From: JACKII01 sp041687435
Lineage (GTDB): Bacteria; Pseudomonadota; Alphaproteobacteria; Bin95
Assembly (NCBI GenBank): GCA_041687435.1
Contig: JAWLBX010000018.1
Coordinates: 1-64,000, forward strand
DNA: 64,000 nt
Direction of reading: 5' to 3'
The notes below the pieces were generated by a model. That model ran no database searches. It saw nothing but the letters and a program-made list of their open reading frames with translations, and was not told the origin of the DNA. The position numbers and the translations under genes are program-made. Below, one piece after another: positions 32,734 to 44,232 of the stretch; the first letter of the stretch is position 1, and each line of letters begins with the position of its first letter.

Positions 32734-34278
32734 ATGAACGGCGCCGAAGCCCTGATGTCCGTTGCCAAGCAGGCCGGGACCGAGATCTGTTTTGCCAACC
32801 CCGGTACCACCGAAATGCCGATGGTGATGGCAATGGATTCGGCCCCCGGCATCCGCCCGGTGCTGGCCCTGCACGAGAACGTGTGTAGTGCCGCGGCCGA
32901 CAGCTATGGCCGCCTGGCCGGCAAACCGGCAATGACCATCACCCATCTGGGGCCGGGCTTTGCCAACTCCTGCGCCAACCAGCACAATGCGCGGCGCGCC
33001 TTCGCCCCGATCTTCAACGTGATCGGCCAGCACTCGACTTGGCACTACGATGCCGACGCACCGTTGGCGATGGACATCATCGGCCTCGCCGGCACCGTCT
33101 CCGGCTGGGTGCGGGAGACAAAGGGGCCGGAAACCGTGGCCCAGGACATCGTTGACGGCATCACCTTCGCGCTCGGTCAGCGCGGCCGGATCGCTTCGCT
33201 GAGTTTCCCGCACGACCACCAGATGGCGGAAGTTTCGACCAACCCGAAGCTCGGCACGCCGGAGCCGCTGGGCGCCATCGAAGGCAAAGTGGTGGACCAA
33301 GCCGCGGCCGCGCTGAAGAACGGCAAGAAAACCGCGATCCTGCTGGGCGGAACCGCGCTGAAAGAGACCGGCTTGATGCTGGCCGCCAAGCTGAAAGCGG
33401 CGCACGGCTGCGATCTGGTGATCGAAGGGTCGTTCTCGCTGATGGAATGCGGCGCGGGCCTGCCGGATCACATCCGCATGCCCTACCCGCCGGAGCCGGC
33501 GCAGGCGCTGATGGATTCCTACGAGCAGGTGATCGTGATCGGCACCAAGCTGCCGGTCAGCTTCTTCGGCTGGCCGGATGCGCCGAGCCAGTATCTGCGC
33601 GACCGCGATGGCGTCGTGCATGTCGCCGGTCAGGTCGACGATGCGGTGTCGGCGTTGGATGCGCTCGTGCAGGGCACGGGTGCGGCGGGTGCCACCCCGT
33701 CCGTCACCAGCCTGACCATTCCGGACATGCCAAGCGGCCAGCTGACGCCGGACCTGCTCTGCCAGGTGTTCACGGCGCTGCAACCGGATAACGCCGTGAT
33801 CGTGCCGACGGCGGTGACGACCGGGCGGCTTTACGGGCCGATGTCGACCAAGCTGCCGCGCCACACCCAGATCAGTCTCTGCGGCGGTGCGATTGGCGAG
33901 GGGCCTGGGCTGGCCCTGGGCGCCGCGCTCGCCTGCCCGGACCGGCCGGTGCTCAACCTGCAGGCGGATGGCTCCGGCGCCTACCTGCCCCAGGCCCTCT
34001 GGAGCCAGGCGCGGGAGGGCGCGAACGTGACGACCGTCATTTGCTCCAACCGCAAATACCAGATCCTGATTGGTGAGATGACACGCGCCGGCCTGAACCA
34101 GCCGGGGCCGAACTCCATGGCGTTGACCGAGTTGAACAACCCACCGCTGGACTGGGTGGCAATTGCCAAGGGCTTTGGCGTCCCGGGTGTCTGTGTCGAT
34201 ACCTGCGAAGGTCTTGCCGACGCCATGAAGCGGGCTATGGCGACGCCGGGTCCGAACCTGATCGAGGCGCGGATCTAG
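32734..34278 (+). CDS. Acetolactate synthase-like TPP enzyme
   Basis: A 514-residue enzyme of the same superfamily as the gene at 8664 but clearly distinct. The catalytic glutamate is in LALHENVCSAAADSYGRLAG (about residues 46-65), THLGPGFANSCANQHNARRA (about 70-89) forms the usual GPG loop, and the cofactor motif is ADGSGAYLPQALW...SNRKY (about 411-440). The shorter length and the F-x-NPGTTEMP start resemble a group annotated as acetolactate synthase large subunit without proof of that activity. GAGAGGAAAA precedes the ATG. It is followed after 81 bases by an acyl-CoA dehydrogenase-like gene, suggesting a catabolic role. Confidence 0.82.
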   Translation: MNGAEALMSVAKQAGTEICFANPGTTEMPMVMAMDSAPGIRPVLALHENVCSAAADSYGRLAGKPAMTITHLGPGFANSCANQHNARRAFAPIFNVIGQHSTWHYDADAPLAMDIIGLAGTVSGWVRETKGPETVAQDIVDGITFALGQRGRIASLSFPHDHQMAEVSTNPKLGTPEPLGAIEGKVVDQAAAALKNGKKTAILLGGTALKETGLMLAAKLKAAHGCDLVIEGSFSLMECGAGLPDHIRMPYPPEPAQALMDSYEQVIVIGTKLPVSFFGWPDAPSQYLRDRDGVVHVAGQVDDAVSALDALVQGTGAAGATPSVTSLTIPDMPSGQLTPDLLCQVFTALQPDNAVIVPTAVTTGRLYGPMSTKLPRHTQISLCGGAIGEGPGLALGAALACPDRPVLNLQADGSGAYLPQALWSQAREGANVTTVICSNRKYQILIGEMTRAGLNQPGPNSMALTELNNPPLDWVAIAKGFGVPGVCVDTCEGLADAMKRAMATPGPNLIEARI

Positions 34279-34359
34279 CACCGAAAACGCGAAAGCGCTT
34301 TCCAGTGCGTGTCCCGGATCAGTGCTCCGCACCGTCCGGGCACCGCGGAGGAGACGAGA

Positions 34360-35442
34360 ATGACCGACTGGCCGGCCCGCGCCAAAGCGTTCGCCGAGCA
34401 ATATCTAGCACCGCTCACCGACATCCACACGCTCGACGCCCTGCCGGATAGCGTGTGGCGGGCGATGGCGGCGGAGGGGTTGCTCGGTCTTTCCACGCCC
34501 GAAGAATTCGGCGGCACACCCATCGCCCCCGCCACCCAGATCGCTGCGGTCGAGGGCTTTGTCCGCGCCGCTCGCAATGCAGGGGTGGGCAGCATCTGGC
34601 AGGGGCATCTGCACAATGCGGGCTTTGTCATCAACCGCCTCGGCAATGACGAGCAGCGCCGGCGCTACCTGCCGGCGCTGGCCCGTGGCGAGGTGCGGAT
34701 GGCGGTTTCGATCTCCGAGCCCAAGGTCGGCGCGCACCCCAAACACCTGACCACGTGGGCGGAAAAAGATGGCGACGGCTGGCGGCTCCATGGGGAGAAA
34801 AGCTATCTGACCCAGGGGCCGCAAGCAACGGTCATCGCCGTGCTGGCCATCACGTCGGAAGCGCAAGGCGTCAAACGCTACAGCATTTTCCTCGTTCCGA
34901 AGGGTGCGGAAGGCTTGGAGTATGTGCCGGGCGGTAATGTCGATTTCCTGAAGCCCTCCTCGCACTGCGGCCTAAAGCTGAATGGTGTCCACGTCGGGCC
35001 GGAGGCCTTGTTAGGGCCACTGGGCGAGGGTTACGATCTGCTTGGCAAGCCAATGCGCGACCACGAGGATCTAGTGAACCTGGGCAGCCGCTTCGGCGGG
35101 TTCGTAGCGGAGTTCGATGTGCTGAAGGAGCAGGCGGGCGATGCCCTGACCGGCGAGCCCGCCGCGCGTTTTGGCGCGCTGATCGCTGGGCTCAACGGCC
35201 TCAAGGCGATGACTGCCGCGGCCTTGGATGCCGGCCCCGGCTCGGCCAAGGCGGAGATGTTGCTGCTGGACATGCGCGGCCGCATGAAAGCGATGCAGGC
35301 CGAATACGGCGCGCTGGTAGAGGCGCTCAGCATCACCCTGCCGCCGCGCGAAGCCAGCCTGAAACGCGACCTCGACAAGCTGGGCGACCTCGCAGCCTAC
35401 GTGCAGCGCATCAAGCTGGAGCGACTCGCGGCGGGCTGGTAG
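34360..35442 (+). CDS. Acyl-CoA dehydrogenase family protein
   Basis: A 360-residue flavoprotein with the acyl-CoA dehydrogenase layout: N-terminal helices (LPDSVWRAMAAEGLLGLSTPEEFGG, read in part, about 27-51), a middle beta domain with MAVSISEPKVGAHPKHLTT and GWRLHGEKSYLTQGPQA (about 125-160), and a C-terminal helical bundle. The usual S/T-E-P-x-x-GS loop is ISEPKVGAH, and the catalytic glutamate of the C-terminal domain cannot be placed with confidence; the protein is slightly shorter than normal. The start has GGAGGAG upstream. It likely works with the TPP enzyme just before it. Confidence 0.78.
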   Translation: MTDWPARAKAFAEQYLAPLTDIHTLDALPDSVWRAMAAEGLLGLSTPEEFGGTPIAPATQIAAVEGFVRAARNAGVGSIWQGHLHNAGFVINRLGNDEQRRRYLPALARGEVRMAVSISEPKVGAHPKHLTTWAEKDGDGWRLHGEKSYLTQGPQATVIAVLAITSEAQGVKRYSIFLVPKGAEGLEYVPGGNVDFLKPSSHCGLKLNGVHVGPEALLGPLGEGYDLLGKPMRDHEDLVNLGSRFGGFVAEFDVLKEQAGDALTGEPAARFGALIAGLNGLKAMTAAALDAGPGSAKAEMLLLDMRGRMKAMQAEYGALVEALSITLPPREASLKRDLDKLGDLAAYVQRIKLERLAAGW

Positions 35443-35461
35443 TTGATTCTCCTGCCGGCCA

Positions 35462-35485
35462 GATATACATATTGTCATGTATATC
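35462..35485. promoter_or_regulatory. Palindromic operator candidate of the TA module
   Basis: GATATACAT (35462-35470) and ATGTATATC (35477-35485) are perfect inverted repeats around the 6-base centre ATTGTC, 14 bases before the antitoxin start. The left arm also contains a TATACAT -10-like box. AbrB/MazE-type antitoxins normally repress their own operon through such palindromes. Confidence 0.75.
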
Positions 35486-35499
35486 CAAGGGGCATTGCC

Positions 35500-35742
35500 A
35501 TGCGCGTCGCCAAATGGGGCAATAGCCTTGCCATCCGCCTGCCCTCCGATCTCGTCGAGGCGTTGGATTTGCGCGAGGGCGACGACATCCAGGTTGTCGC
35601 CGCCAACGAGCAGACCATAGCCGTTAAATCCTCGCCGAAATTTCTGGACCTGATTGAGAAACTGCGTGCCCAAGGCAAACTGCTCCCAAAGGACTATCGG
35701 TTCACGCGTGCGGATGCCTATGAAGGAAGCGGGCGGGATTGA
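35500..35742 (+). CDS. AbrB/MazE-type antitoxin
   Basis: An 80-residue protein. Residues 1-45 form a swapped-hairpin AbrB/MazE DNA-binding domain: MRVAKWGNSLAIRLPSDLVE and LREGDDIQVVA (the classic WGNSLA-R-P pattern with L-x-x-GD). The remainder (about 46-80) is a charged, unstructured-looking tail suited to binding the toxin. The ATG at 35500 follows AAGGGG. Its stop overlaps the toxin start, and the palindrome at 35462-35485 is a likely binding site for autoregulation. Confidence 0.9.
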   Translation: MRVAKWGNSLAIRLPSDLVEALDLREGDDIQVVAANEQTIAVKSSPKFLDLIEKLRAQGKLLPKDYRFTRADAYEGSGRD

Positions 35743-36131
35743 TCTTCCTGGACACGAACATCATCGCCTACGCGCTGACCGAAGACGGCCAAAAAGCGGA
35801 AATCGCCCGAAGGCTGATTGACGGCAACGCCGTGCTCAGCGTCCAGGTCTTGAACGAATTTGCTTCCGTCGCCAAACATCGGACGACAATGTCGTATGCT
35901 GACATTGCCCAGGTTACGGCGGCGCTTCGTGCCACCTGCCGGATCGAACCGCTGACCGAAGCGACCCACGTCAAGGCTCTCGCCCTGGCAGAGCGCTACC
36001 AGCTGCATATCTATGACGCGAACATCTGGACGGCCGCCATCATGGCCGGCTGCGACACACTCTGTTCGGACGACATGCAGCACGGGCTCACCATTGAAGG
36101 CGCAACGCTCCACAATCCATTCGCGGCTTAA
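35739..36131 (+). CDS. PIN-domain toxin (VapC-like ribonuclease)
   Basis: A 130-residue PIN-fold protein starting with TTG inside the antitoxin stop (TTGA overlap). The acidic metal-binding residues are present: Asp5 in IFLDTNIIAY, Glu40 in VLNEFASV, Asp93 in IYDANIWTAA and Asp111/Asp112 in LCSDDMQHG. PIN toxins of type II toxin-antitoxin modules cleave tRNA, rRNA or mRNA when the antitoxin is degraded. The partner is AbrB-like, a common pairing. Confidence 0.9.
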   Translation: MIFLDTNIIAYALTEDGQKAEIARRLIDGNAVLSVQVLNEFASVAKHRTTMSYADIAQVTAALRATCRIEPLTEATHVKALALAERYQLHIYDANIWTAAIMAGCDTLCSDDMQHGLTIEGATLHNPFAA

Positions 36132-36205
36132 CCACAGATCCGCCCACAGGATTGCGCCGCGTTCGCGTTCTGGTCACCTCGCGCGGCCAGCGAATCGCAG
36201 TCCAA

Positions 36206-39684
<3,479 letters not shown>

Positions 39685-39688
<4 letters not shown>

Positions 39689-40317
39689 CGGCGGCGGAAA
39701 ACACCATAATGCACGCCAATCCCGTTAAATTCGGGATTTCCCGGCAGATAGGGCCGGGCGTCGGTCACTTCGATCTGTTCCCAAAGCCCCTCTCCGGTTA
39801 GTGTGTCGAAGGCTTGCTGTGTGTTGCGGCTGTCGAACAGATCGCTGCGCTGGGTCAGAACGATGATCCCGCCTGGACGTGTGACGCGGCAGAACTCGCG
39901 ACAGACTGCCTCCACATTCGGCAGGTAACTCATGACCCCAACGCAGACGATTGCGCCAAAACCCTCTGCCCCGAACGGAAGCGGCATCTGCGTAAGGTCG
40001 AAGGTCAGCGTCTTGCAGTAGACGCCCCGCTTTTCGGCCAATGCCAGAGAGTCTGCGGAGAAATCCACACCAACAATATTGTCGAACCCGGCGCGATTCA
40101 GTGCCTCGCCGGACAGTCCGGTGCCGCAGCCAGCATCCAGCACGAACGCATCGGGCGGGGCCAGATCGCGAATGTATGCGGCGGCCACAGATGGCGCCTC
40201 ATACCCCCATTCCAGCAACGACTGGTCGTAGTCATCCGCCCAGTCATCATAGAGGTGGCGGACATCCTCCGGGTTGCTCTCCGCCTTCTCCTTCAGTTTT
40301 TCGACCGCAGTCTGCAC
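39685..40317 (-). CDS. SAM-dependent methyltransferase
   Basis: A class I methyltransferase of about 210 residues. Motif I is VLDAGCGTGLSGEAL (about residues 56-70), followed by GVDFSADSLALAEKRG (motif II region) and CRVTRPGGIIVLTQRS. The N-terminal YDDWADDYDQSLLEWGYEAP is typical of small-molecule methyltransferases related to UbiE/williams-beuren type proteins; the substrate is unknown. I choose a GTG at 40317 because GGGAG lies 7 bases upstream; the first ATG at 40356 lacks a ribosome site. Before the IS256 insertion it lay about 120 bases downstream of marR on the same strand. The last bases overlap the dnaE stop. Confidence 0.82.
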
Positions 40318-40442
40318 AGGATACTCCCTGAAATCCGGCTCATTTGCGCATAGCATTACGCAGAGCCGCGACCCTATCGCGACACGCTGCGGATTTCAAA
40401 TCGGGGCGGAAGCCTGGCCGCGCCAGGGACAGGGCATCTCAA

Positions 40443-40450
40443 GCGGCTTG
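40443..40450. repeat. Target-site duplication, left copy
   Basis: GCGGCTTG directly abuts the left end of the IS256 element and is repeated exactly at 41827-41834. An 8-bp duplication is what IS256-family elements make. Confidence 0.92.
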
Positions 40451-41826
40451 GAGATATGCGCAGAAGTTGGTGACGCTTGATCAGGCGGCAGCTTGAAGTT
40501 TGCGGACGCCGTCGCGGAACTCAACCCCTTTGATGATTTCGGGCAGGCGGTTTTGGCCATCGAGTTTGCGCCATTTGTCCTGCGCCGACATCATCAGCTT
40601 GAATGCCATGGCCAGCCCGGTCTTACGGCTGAGGCACCCCTTGGTGCGTTTCGTTCGGTGCCGGACGGTGGCAAAGGTGCTTTCGATCGGGTTCGATGTC
40701 CGGATGTGTTTCCAGTGTTCGGCCGGGTAGTCGTAGAAGGTCAGCAGCGCGTCGCGGTCCTTGACCAGCTTGGCGACCGCCTTGTCCCATTTCACGCCGT
40801 AGGTCTCGACGAAGAAATCGAAGGCTGTTTCGGCTTTGGCGCGGGTCTCCGCCTGCCAGATGTCGTGCAGGTGGCCCTTGGCCTTTGATTGCAGGGATTT
40901 CGGCATCGCATTCAACACGTTCATGGTTTTATGGACCCAACAGCGTTGTTCCCTGGTCGTGGCAAACACCTCGCGCAGGGCCGTCCAGAACCCCAGGGCG
41001 CCATCACCGATGGCCAGCTTGGGGTCCTGCTTCAGGCCGCGGCGCTTGAGATCGAGCAGGACCTCGCGCCAGTTCTCGGTGCTTTCGCGGAAACCGTCGG
41101 TCATAGCCAGCAGCTCCTTGCGGCCATACTCATCGGCGCCCACAATCACCAGAACGCATTGTTTTTCTTCCGCCATTCGCGGTTTGAAATAGACCCCGTC
41201 CGCCCAGATGTAGAGAAACCGCCGCGTGCTGAGATCGCGTTTCTGCCAGGCCTCATAGTCTTTCCACCAATCGGCTTTCAGGCGCGTGACGGTCTTGGCG
41301 GACAGGCCCTTGGCGTTCGGGCCCAGCAGCGCCTCCAGGGCTTCCGTGAAATCGCCGGTCGACACACCCTTGAGGTAAAGCCATGGCAGCAACTCCTCGA
41401 CCGATCTCGCCTTGCGCAGATAGCGAGGCAGGATGCTGGGCGCGAAGGTGATCTTGTCCTCACACGGCTTGCGATCCCGCACGCGCGGCACCTTCACGGG
41501 CACCGGCCCGATCCCGGTCAGCACCTCGCGTTCCGGCAAGTGACCATGGCGCACCAGGCGTGCCCGTCCGTCCTCGAGCTGTTCGCCGGAGAAAGCGGCC
41601 ATTAACGCCGCCAATTCCGCGTGGATCGCCTGTTCGATCAAAGTGCGCGCGCCATCGCGGATGACATCGCTCAACGCATCCGAGCCGAAACCGGATGGAT
41701 CGGGCAGCTGGGCAATGGTACTCTCTTCCATGTGGCATATCCCTTTCTCGGCAGAGAATTGACGGCGTCTGAACACCGCCATGATATGCCGCCCCTCAGG
41801 GCATCACCAACTTTCGCGCGTTTCTC
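40451..41826 (-). mobile_element. Complete IS256-family insertion sequence
   Basis: A 1376-bp element with one intact transposase gene. Imperfect terminal inverted repeats are readable: GAGATATGCGCAGAAGTTGG then TGACGC at the left (40451-40476), matched by the complement of 41801-41826 at the right, 21 of 26 positions identical, both sharing AAGTTGGTGA. The flanking 8-bp sequence GCGGCTTG is duplicated exactly. The element is therefore probably intact and recent. It lies at the end of the marR gene and splits it from the methyltransferase gene. Confidence 0.93.
40481..41731 (-). CDS. IS256-family transposase
   Basis: A 416-residue mutator-type transposase. The DDE triad is Asp178 (WADGVYFKPR), Asp243 (AIGDGALGFW) and Glu350 (SNPIESTFATVRHRT), and the characteristic C-x-x-H block is QRCWVHKTMNVL (Cys264-His267). 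The N-terminal helical part has the IGPVPVKVPRVRDR block seen in the family. It is full length and undisrupted. The start at 41731 (MEESTIAQLP) is favoured over longer frames that run toward the terminal repeat. Confidence 0.96.
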   Translation of the reverse strand: MEESTIAQLPDPSGFGSDALSDVIRDGARTLIEQAIHAELAALMAAFSGEQLEDGRARLVRHGHLPEREVLTGIGPVPVKVPRVRDRKPCEDKITFAPSILPRYLRKARSVEELLPWLYLKGVSTGDFTEALEALLGPNAKGLSAKTVTRLKADWWKDYEAWQKRDLSTRRFLYIWADGVYFKPRMAEEKQCVLVIVGADEYGRKELLAMTDGFRESTENWREVLLDLKRRGLKQDPKLAIGDGALGFWTALREVFATTREQRCWVHKTMNVLNAMPKSLQSKAKGHLHDIWQAETRAKAETAFDFFVETYGVKWDKAVAKLVKDRDALLTFYDYPAEHWKHIRTSNPIESTFATVRHRTKRTKGCLSRKTGLAMAFKLMMSAQDKWRKLDGQNRLPEIIKGVEFRDGVRKLQAAA

Positions 41827-42323
41827 GCGGCTTGTTGCGATTCCGCGTGCGACTTTAATTCGTCCAGGTCCAAGTCCTTGATCTGGCCGGTGCGCGCCAG
41901 GATATCTTCGAACGCATCCAGGTTTTGCGAGCCAATCACGGATATAAAGACCTTCTGCGCCTCAGCCCATAAGGGCGCAGCCTCTTCCAACTTCGCCATG
42001 CCGGCCTCGGTGATACGGATTTCGCGGGTTCGCCGGGACCCGCCGACCTCGCGCACGATCAACCCGTCACGCTCCAACGGGTCCAAAGCGCGAGACAAGG
42101 ACGAGGCATCAAGCACCACAATATCCGCCAAATTCCGGATCGAGGTCGGCCCATGCAGTGCTGCAGCCATCAGCACCGTCATTTGGGTGCAGCGCAAACC
42201 AATCGGCGCAAAGGCTTGGTCAAACAGACTGGTTACCAAACGCATGGTGCGCCGCAAACCAGCACACGAACAGTTATCCAGCGCAGTGGCCAGTTCTTTG
42301 AATTGGTTTTCTTCCGAATTCAT
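41796..42323 (-). CDS. MarR-family regulator with an IS-derived C-terminus
   Basis: A 175-residue winged-helix regulator. The DNA-binding core has VLMAAALHGPTSIRNLADIV, LDASSLSRALDPLERDGLI (recognition helix and wing, about residues 75-95) and GSRRTREIRITEAG. The last roughly ten codons (ARNARKLVMP) lie inside the IS256 element: the native frame would read ESQQAA and stop, using bases now left of the element (40439-40441). So the insertion replaced the stop codon and added about nine residues without harming the fold. AGGAAA precedes the ATG. The native target is unknown. Confidence 0.88.
   Translation of the reverse strand: MNSEENQFKELATALDNCSCAGLRRTMRLVTSLFDQAFAPIGLRCTQMTVLMAAALHGPTSIRNLADIVVLDASSLSRALDPLERDGLIVREVGGSRRTREIRITEAGMAKLEEAAPLWAEAQKVFISVIGSQNLDAFEDILARTGQIKDLDLDELKSHAESQQAARNARKLVMP
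41827..41834. repeat. Target-site duplication, right copy
   Basis: GCGGCTTG follows the right end of the IS256 element and equals the copy at 40443-40450. In the minus-strand reading it encodes part of the QAA codons of marR. Confidence 0.92.
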
Positions 42324-42445
42324 GTCGAAATTTCCTGTTATCTGTTATGTTTACCGTTATTCTCGGAGCACGGTTATTACCTCGCGACTAGACCACTGCC
42401 ATGACGATTTGGCAACCGCCTTTGCTCCATTCGCCTACAGCCCTG

Positions 42446-44029
42446 TCAATCCTTGGTTTTTTGGAACTGGATATCTGGAAACTGTTCCGCGGTATGGTTC
42501 AAATGCCAAGCATTCCGGGCGAGGAACACGGCAGAGCCATCATGATCTTCGGCAAATGCTGCGCGGTTTTTGTCTTGGAAGGCCTTCAATTCCCGCTCGC
42601 TTTTCGCCACCACCCAACGGGCGGTATAGAGCCCGGCGGATTCGAAGCGCACCGGGATGCCGTATTCGGTTTTGATCCGGTCGGCCAGCACGTCGAACTG
42701 CAACGCGCCGACCACGCCAACGATCCAGTACGGGTCCATGTTCGGGCGGAAAACTCTGGCAACGCCTTCCTCCGCCAGTTCGAACAGGGCCTTGCCCAGA
42801 TGCTTGGCCCGCATCGGGTCGGTCGCCATGGCGCGTTGCAGGTATTCCGGCGCAAAACTTGGAATGCCAGTAAAGTGCAAATCCTCGCCCTCGGTCAAGG
42901 CGTCGCCGATGCGCAGATTGCCGTGGTTTGGAATGCCAAGGATATCGCCAGGAAACGCCTCGTCCGCCACTTCCCGGTCTCGTGCCAGGAACATCAGCGG
43001 GGCGGAAATCGCCATCTGCTTGCCGCTGCGCACGTGCTTCAGCTTCATGCCGCGCTTGAACTGGCCGGAACATAATCGGACGAAGGCGATGCGGTCGCGG
43101 TGCTTCGGGTCCATGTTTGCCTGGATCTTGAAAACGAAGGCGCTGACCTTGTCCTCGTCCGGCCGCACCGCACGCTCTGCAGCCGGCTGGGTACGCGGCG
43201 GCGGAGCGAGAGCACCCAACCCCTCCTGCAATTCGTGCACACCGAAACTGTTGATCGCGCTGCCAAAATAGACCGGCGTCATGTGGCCTTCGCGAAACAT
43301 TTCCATGTCGAAGGCAGGGCAAAGCTCCCGCGCCATCTCAACTTCTTCGCGCAGCTTGGCAACCTTGTCGGCGGGCAGCACCTCATCCAGCTTGGGGTCG
43401 TCGATGCCTTCGCATCGCACGCCTGGGTCCGGCAGTCCATCGCGGGAACGGGAGACCAGATGCAGACTGTCGCGCAGCAAGTCATAACAGCCCAGGAAAT
43501 CCCGCCCCATGCCGATCGGCCAACTGGCCGGCGTCACGTCCAGCGCCAGGGTCTGTTCGATCTGATCGATCAGCTCGAACGGCTCCAGCGATTCGCGGTC
43601 GAACTTATTGATAAAGGTGATGATCGGAATGTCGCGCAGGCGGCAAACCTCAAACAGTTTCAGCGTCTGCGGCTCGATGCCCTTGGCGCCATCCAGCACC
43701 ATGACCGCGGAATCGACTGCGGTCAGCGTGCGGTAGGTATCCTCCGAAAAGTCCTCGTGGCCCGGGGTATCCAGGAGGTTGAAGGTGCAGCCATCATGCT
43801 CGTAAGTCATGACCGAGGACGCAACGGAGATGCCGCGCTCCCGCTCCACCTTCATCCAGTCGGACCGGGCGCGGCGCTGCTCACCGCGCGCCTTGACGGC
43901 ACCGGCGGCCTGAATAGCGCCGCCGAACAGCAACAATTTTTCGGTAAGGGTCGTTTTGCCGGCGTCCGGGTGCGCAATGATCGCAAACGTGCGCCGGCGC
44001 GCAACCTCATCCGCTAACACGGCGGTCAT
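42446..44029 (-). CDS. prfC: Peptide chain release factor 3
   Basis: A 527-residue translational GTPase (E. coli RF3 has 529). G1 is AHPDAGKTTLTEK (about residues 19-31), the switch region has RERGISVASSVM (about 62-73), G3 is LLDTPGHEDFSEDTYR (about 86-101) and G4 is TFINKFDRE (about 138-146). The ERGISV form with Ser-Val in place of the ITI of elongation factors is typical of RF3. It recycles RF1 and RF2 after termination. Monocistronic between a strong hairpin upstream and the marR spacer. Confidence 0.97.
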   Translation of the reverse strand: MTAVLADEVARRRTFAIIAHPDAGKTTLTEKLLLFGGAIQAAGAVKARGEQRRARSDWMKVERERGISVASSVMTYEHDGCTFNLLDTPGHEDFSEDTYRTLTAVDSAVMVLDGAKGIEPQTLKLFEVCRLRDIPIITFINKFDRESLEPFELIDQIEQTLALDVTPASWPIGMGRDFLGCYDLLRDSLHLVSRSRDGLPDPGVRCEGIDDPKLDEVLPADKVAKLREEVEMARELCPAFDMEMFREGHMTPVYFGSAINSFGVHELQEGLGALAPPPRTQPAAERAVRPDEDKVSAFVFKIQANMDPKHRDRIAFVRLCSGQFKRGMKLKHVRSGKQMAISAPLMFLARDREVADEAFPGDILGIPNHGNLRIGDALTEGEDLHFTGIPSFAPEYLQRAMATDPMRAKHLGKALFELAEEGVARVFRPNMDPYWIVGVVGALQFDVLADRIKTEYGIPVRFESAGLYTARWVVAKSERELKAFQDKNRAAFAEDHDGSAVFLARNAWHLNHTAEQFPDIQFQKTKD

Positions 44030-44108
44030 GGGGAAATCCTAGGGGGAATTGCGGTGATGTGTTGGCGCACATATGTCGCCAAAAGCCCCTCAAAACAAGA
44101 GCAGCGTT

Positions 44109-44139
44109 CCCAGGAAGCCCACAAAGCAGGCTTCCTGGG
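44109..44139 (-). terminator. Strong hairpin after the LLM oxidoreductase
   Basis: CCCAGGAAGCC (44109-44119) and GGCTTCCTGGG (44129-44139) form a perfect 11-bp stem with a 9-base loop. It is about 94 bases beyond the stop of the minus-strand LLM gene and upstream of prfC; on the minus strand a T-containing stretch (TCTTGTTTTG) follows. Confidence 0.6.
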
Positions 44140-44232
44140 CCGGCATTACCGTTCGAATACCGTCACCGCCCGTGTGTTCGTGAAAGCAGACAATCCCTAC
44201 TCGCACCTGCGGCACGGCCGGGAAACAGCGTT

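Noticed and set aside
32599..34401. Upstream part of a 715-codon minus-strand frame ahead of the PAS-like protein
   Set aside because: It is antisense to the plus-strand TPP enzyme, which has catalytic and cofactor motifs; only the 3' 114 codons look like a real protein.
42324..42445. Repeated GTTAT/ATAAC words before marR as operator repeats
   Set aside because: They are irregularly spaced (four short words without symmetry), too weak to call a site without footprint data.
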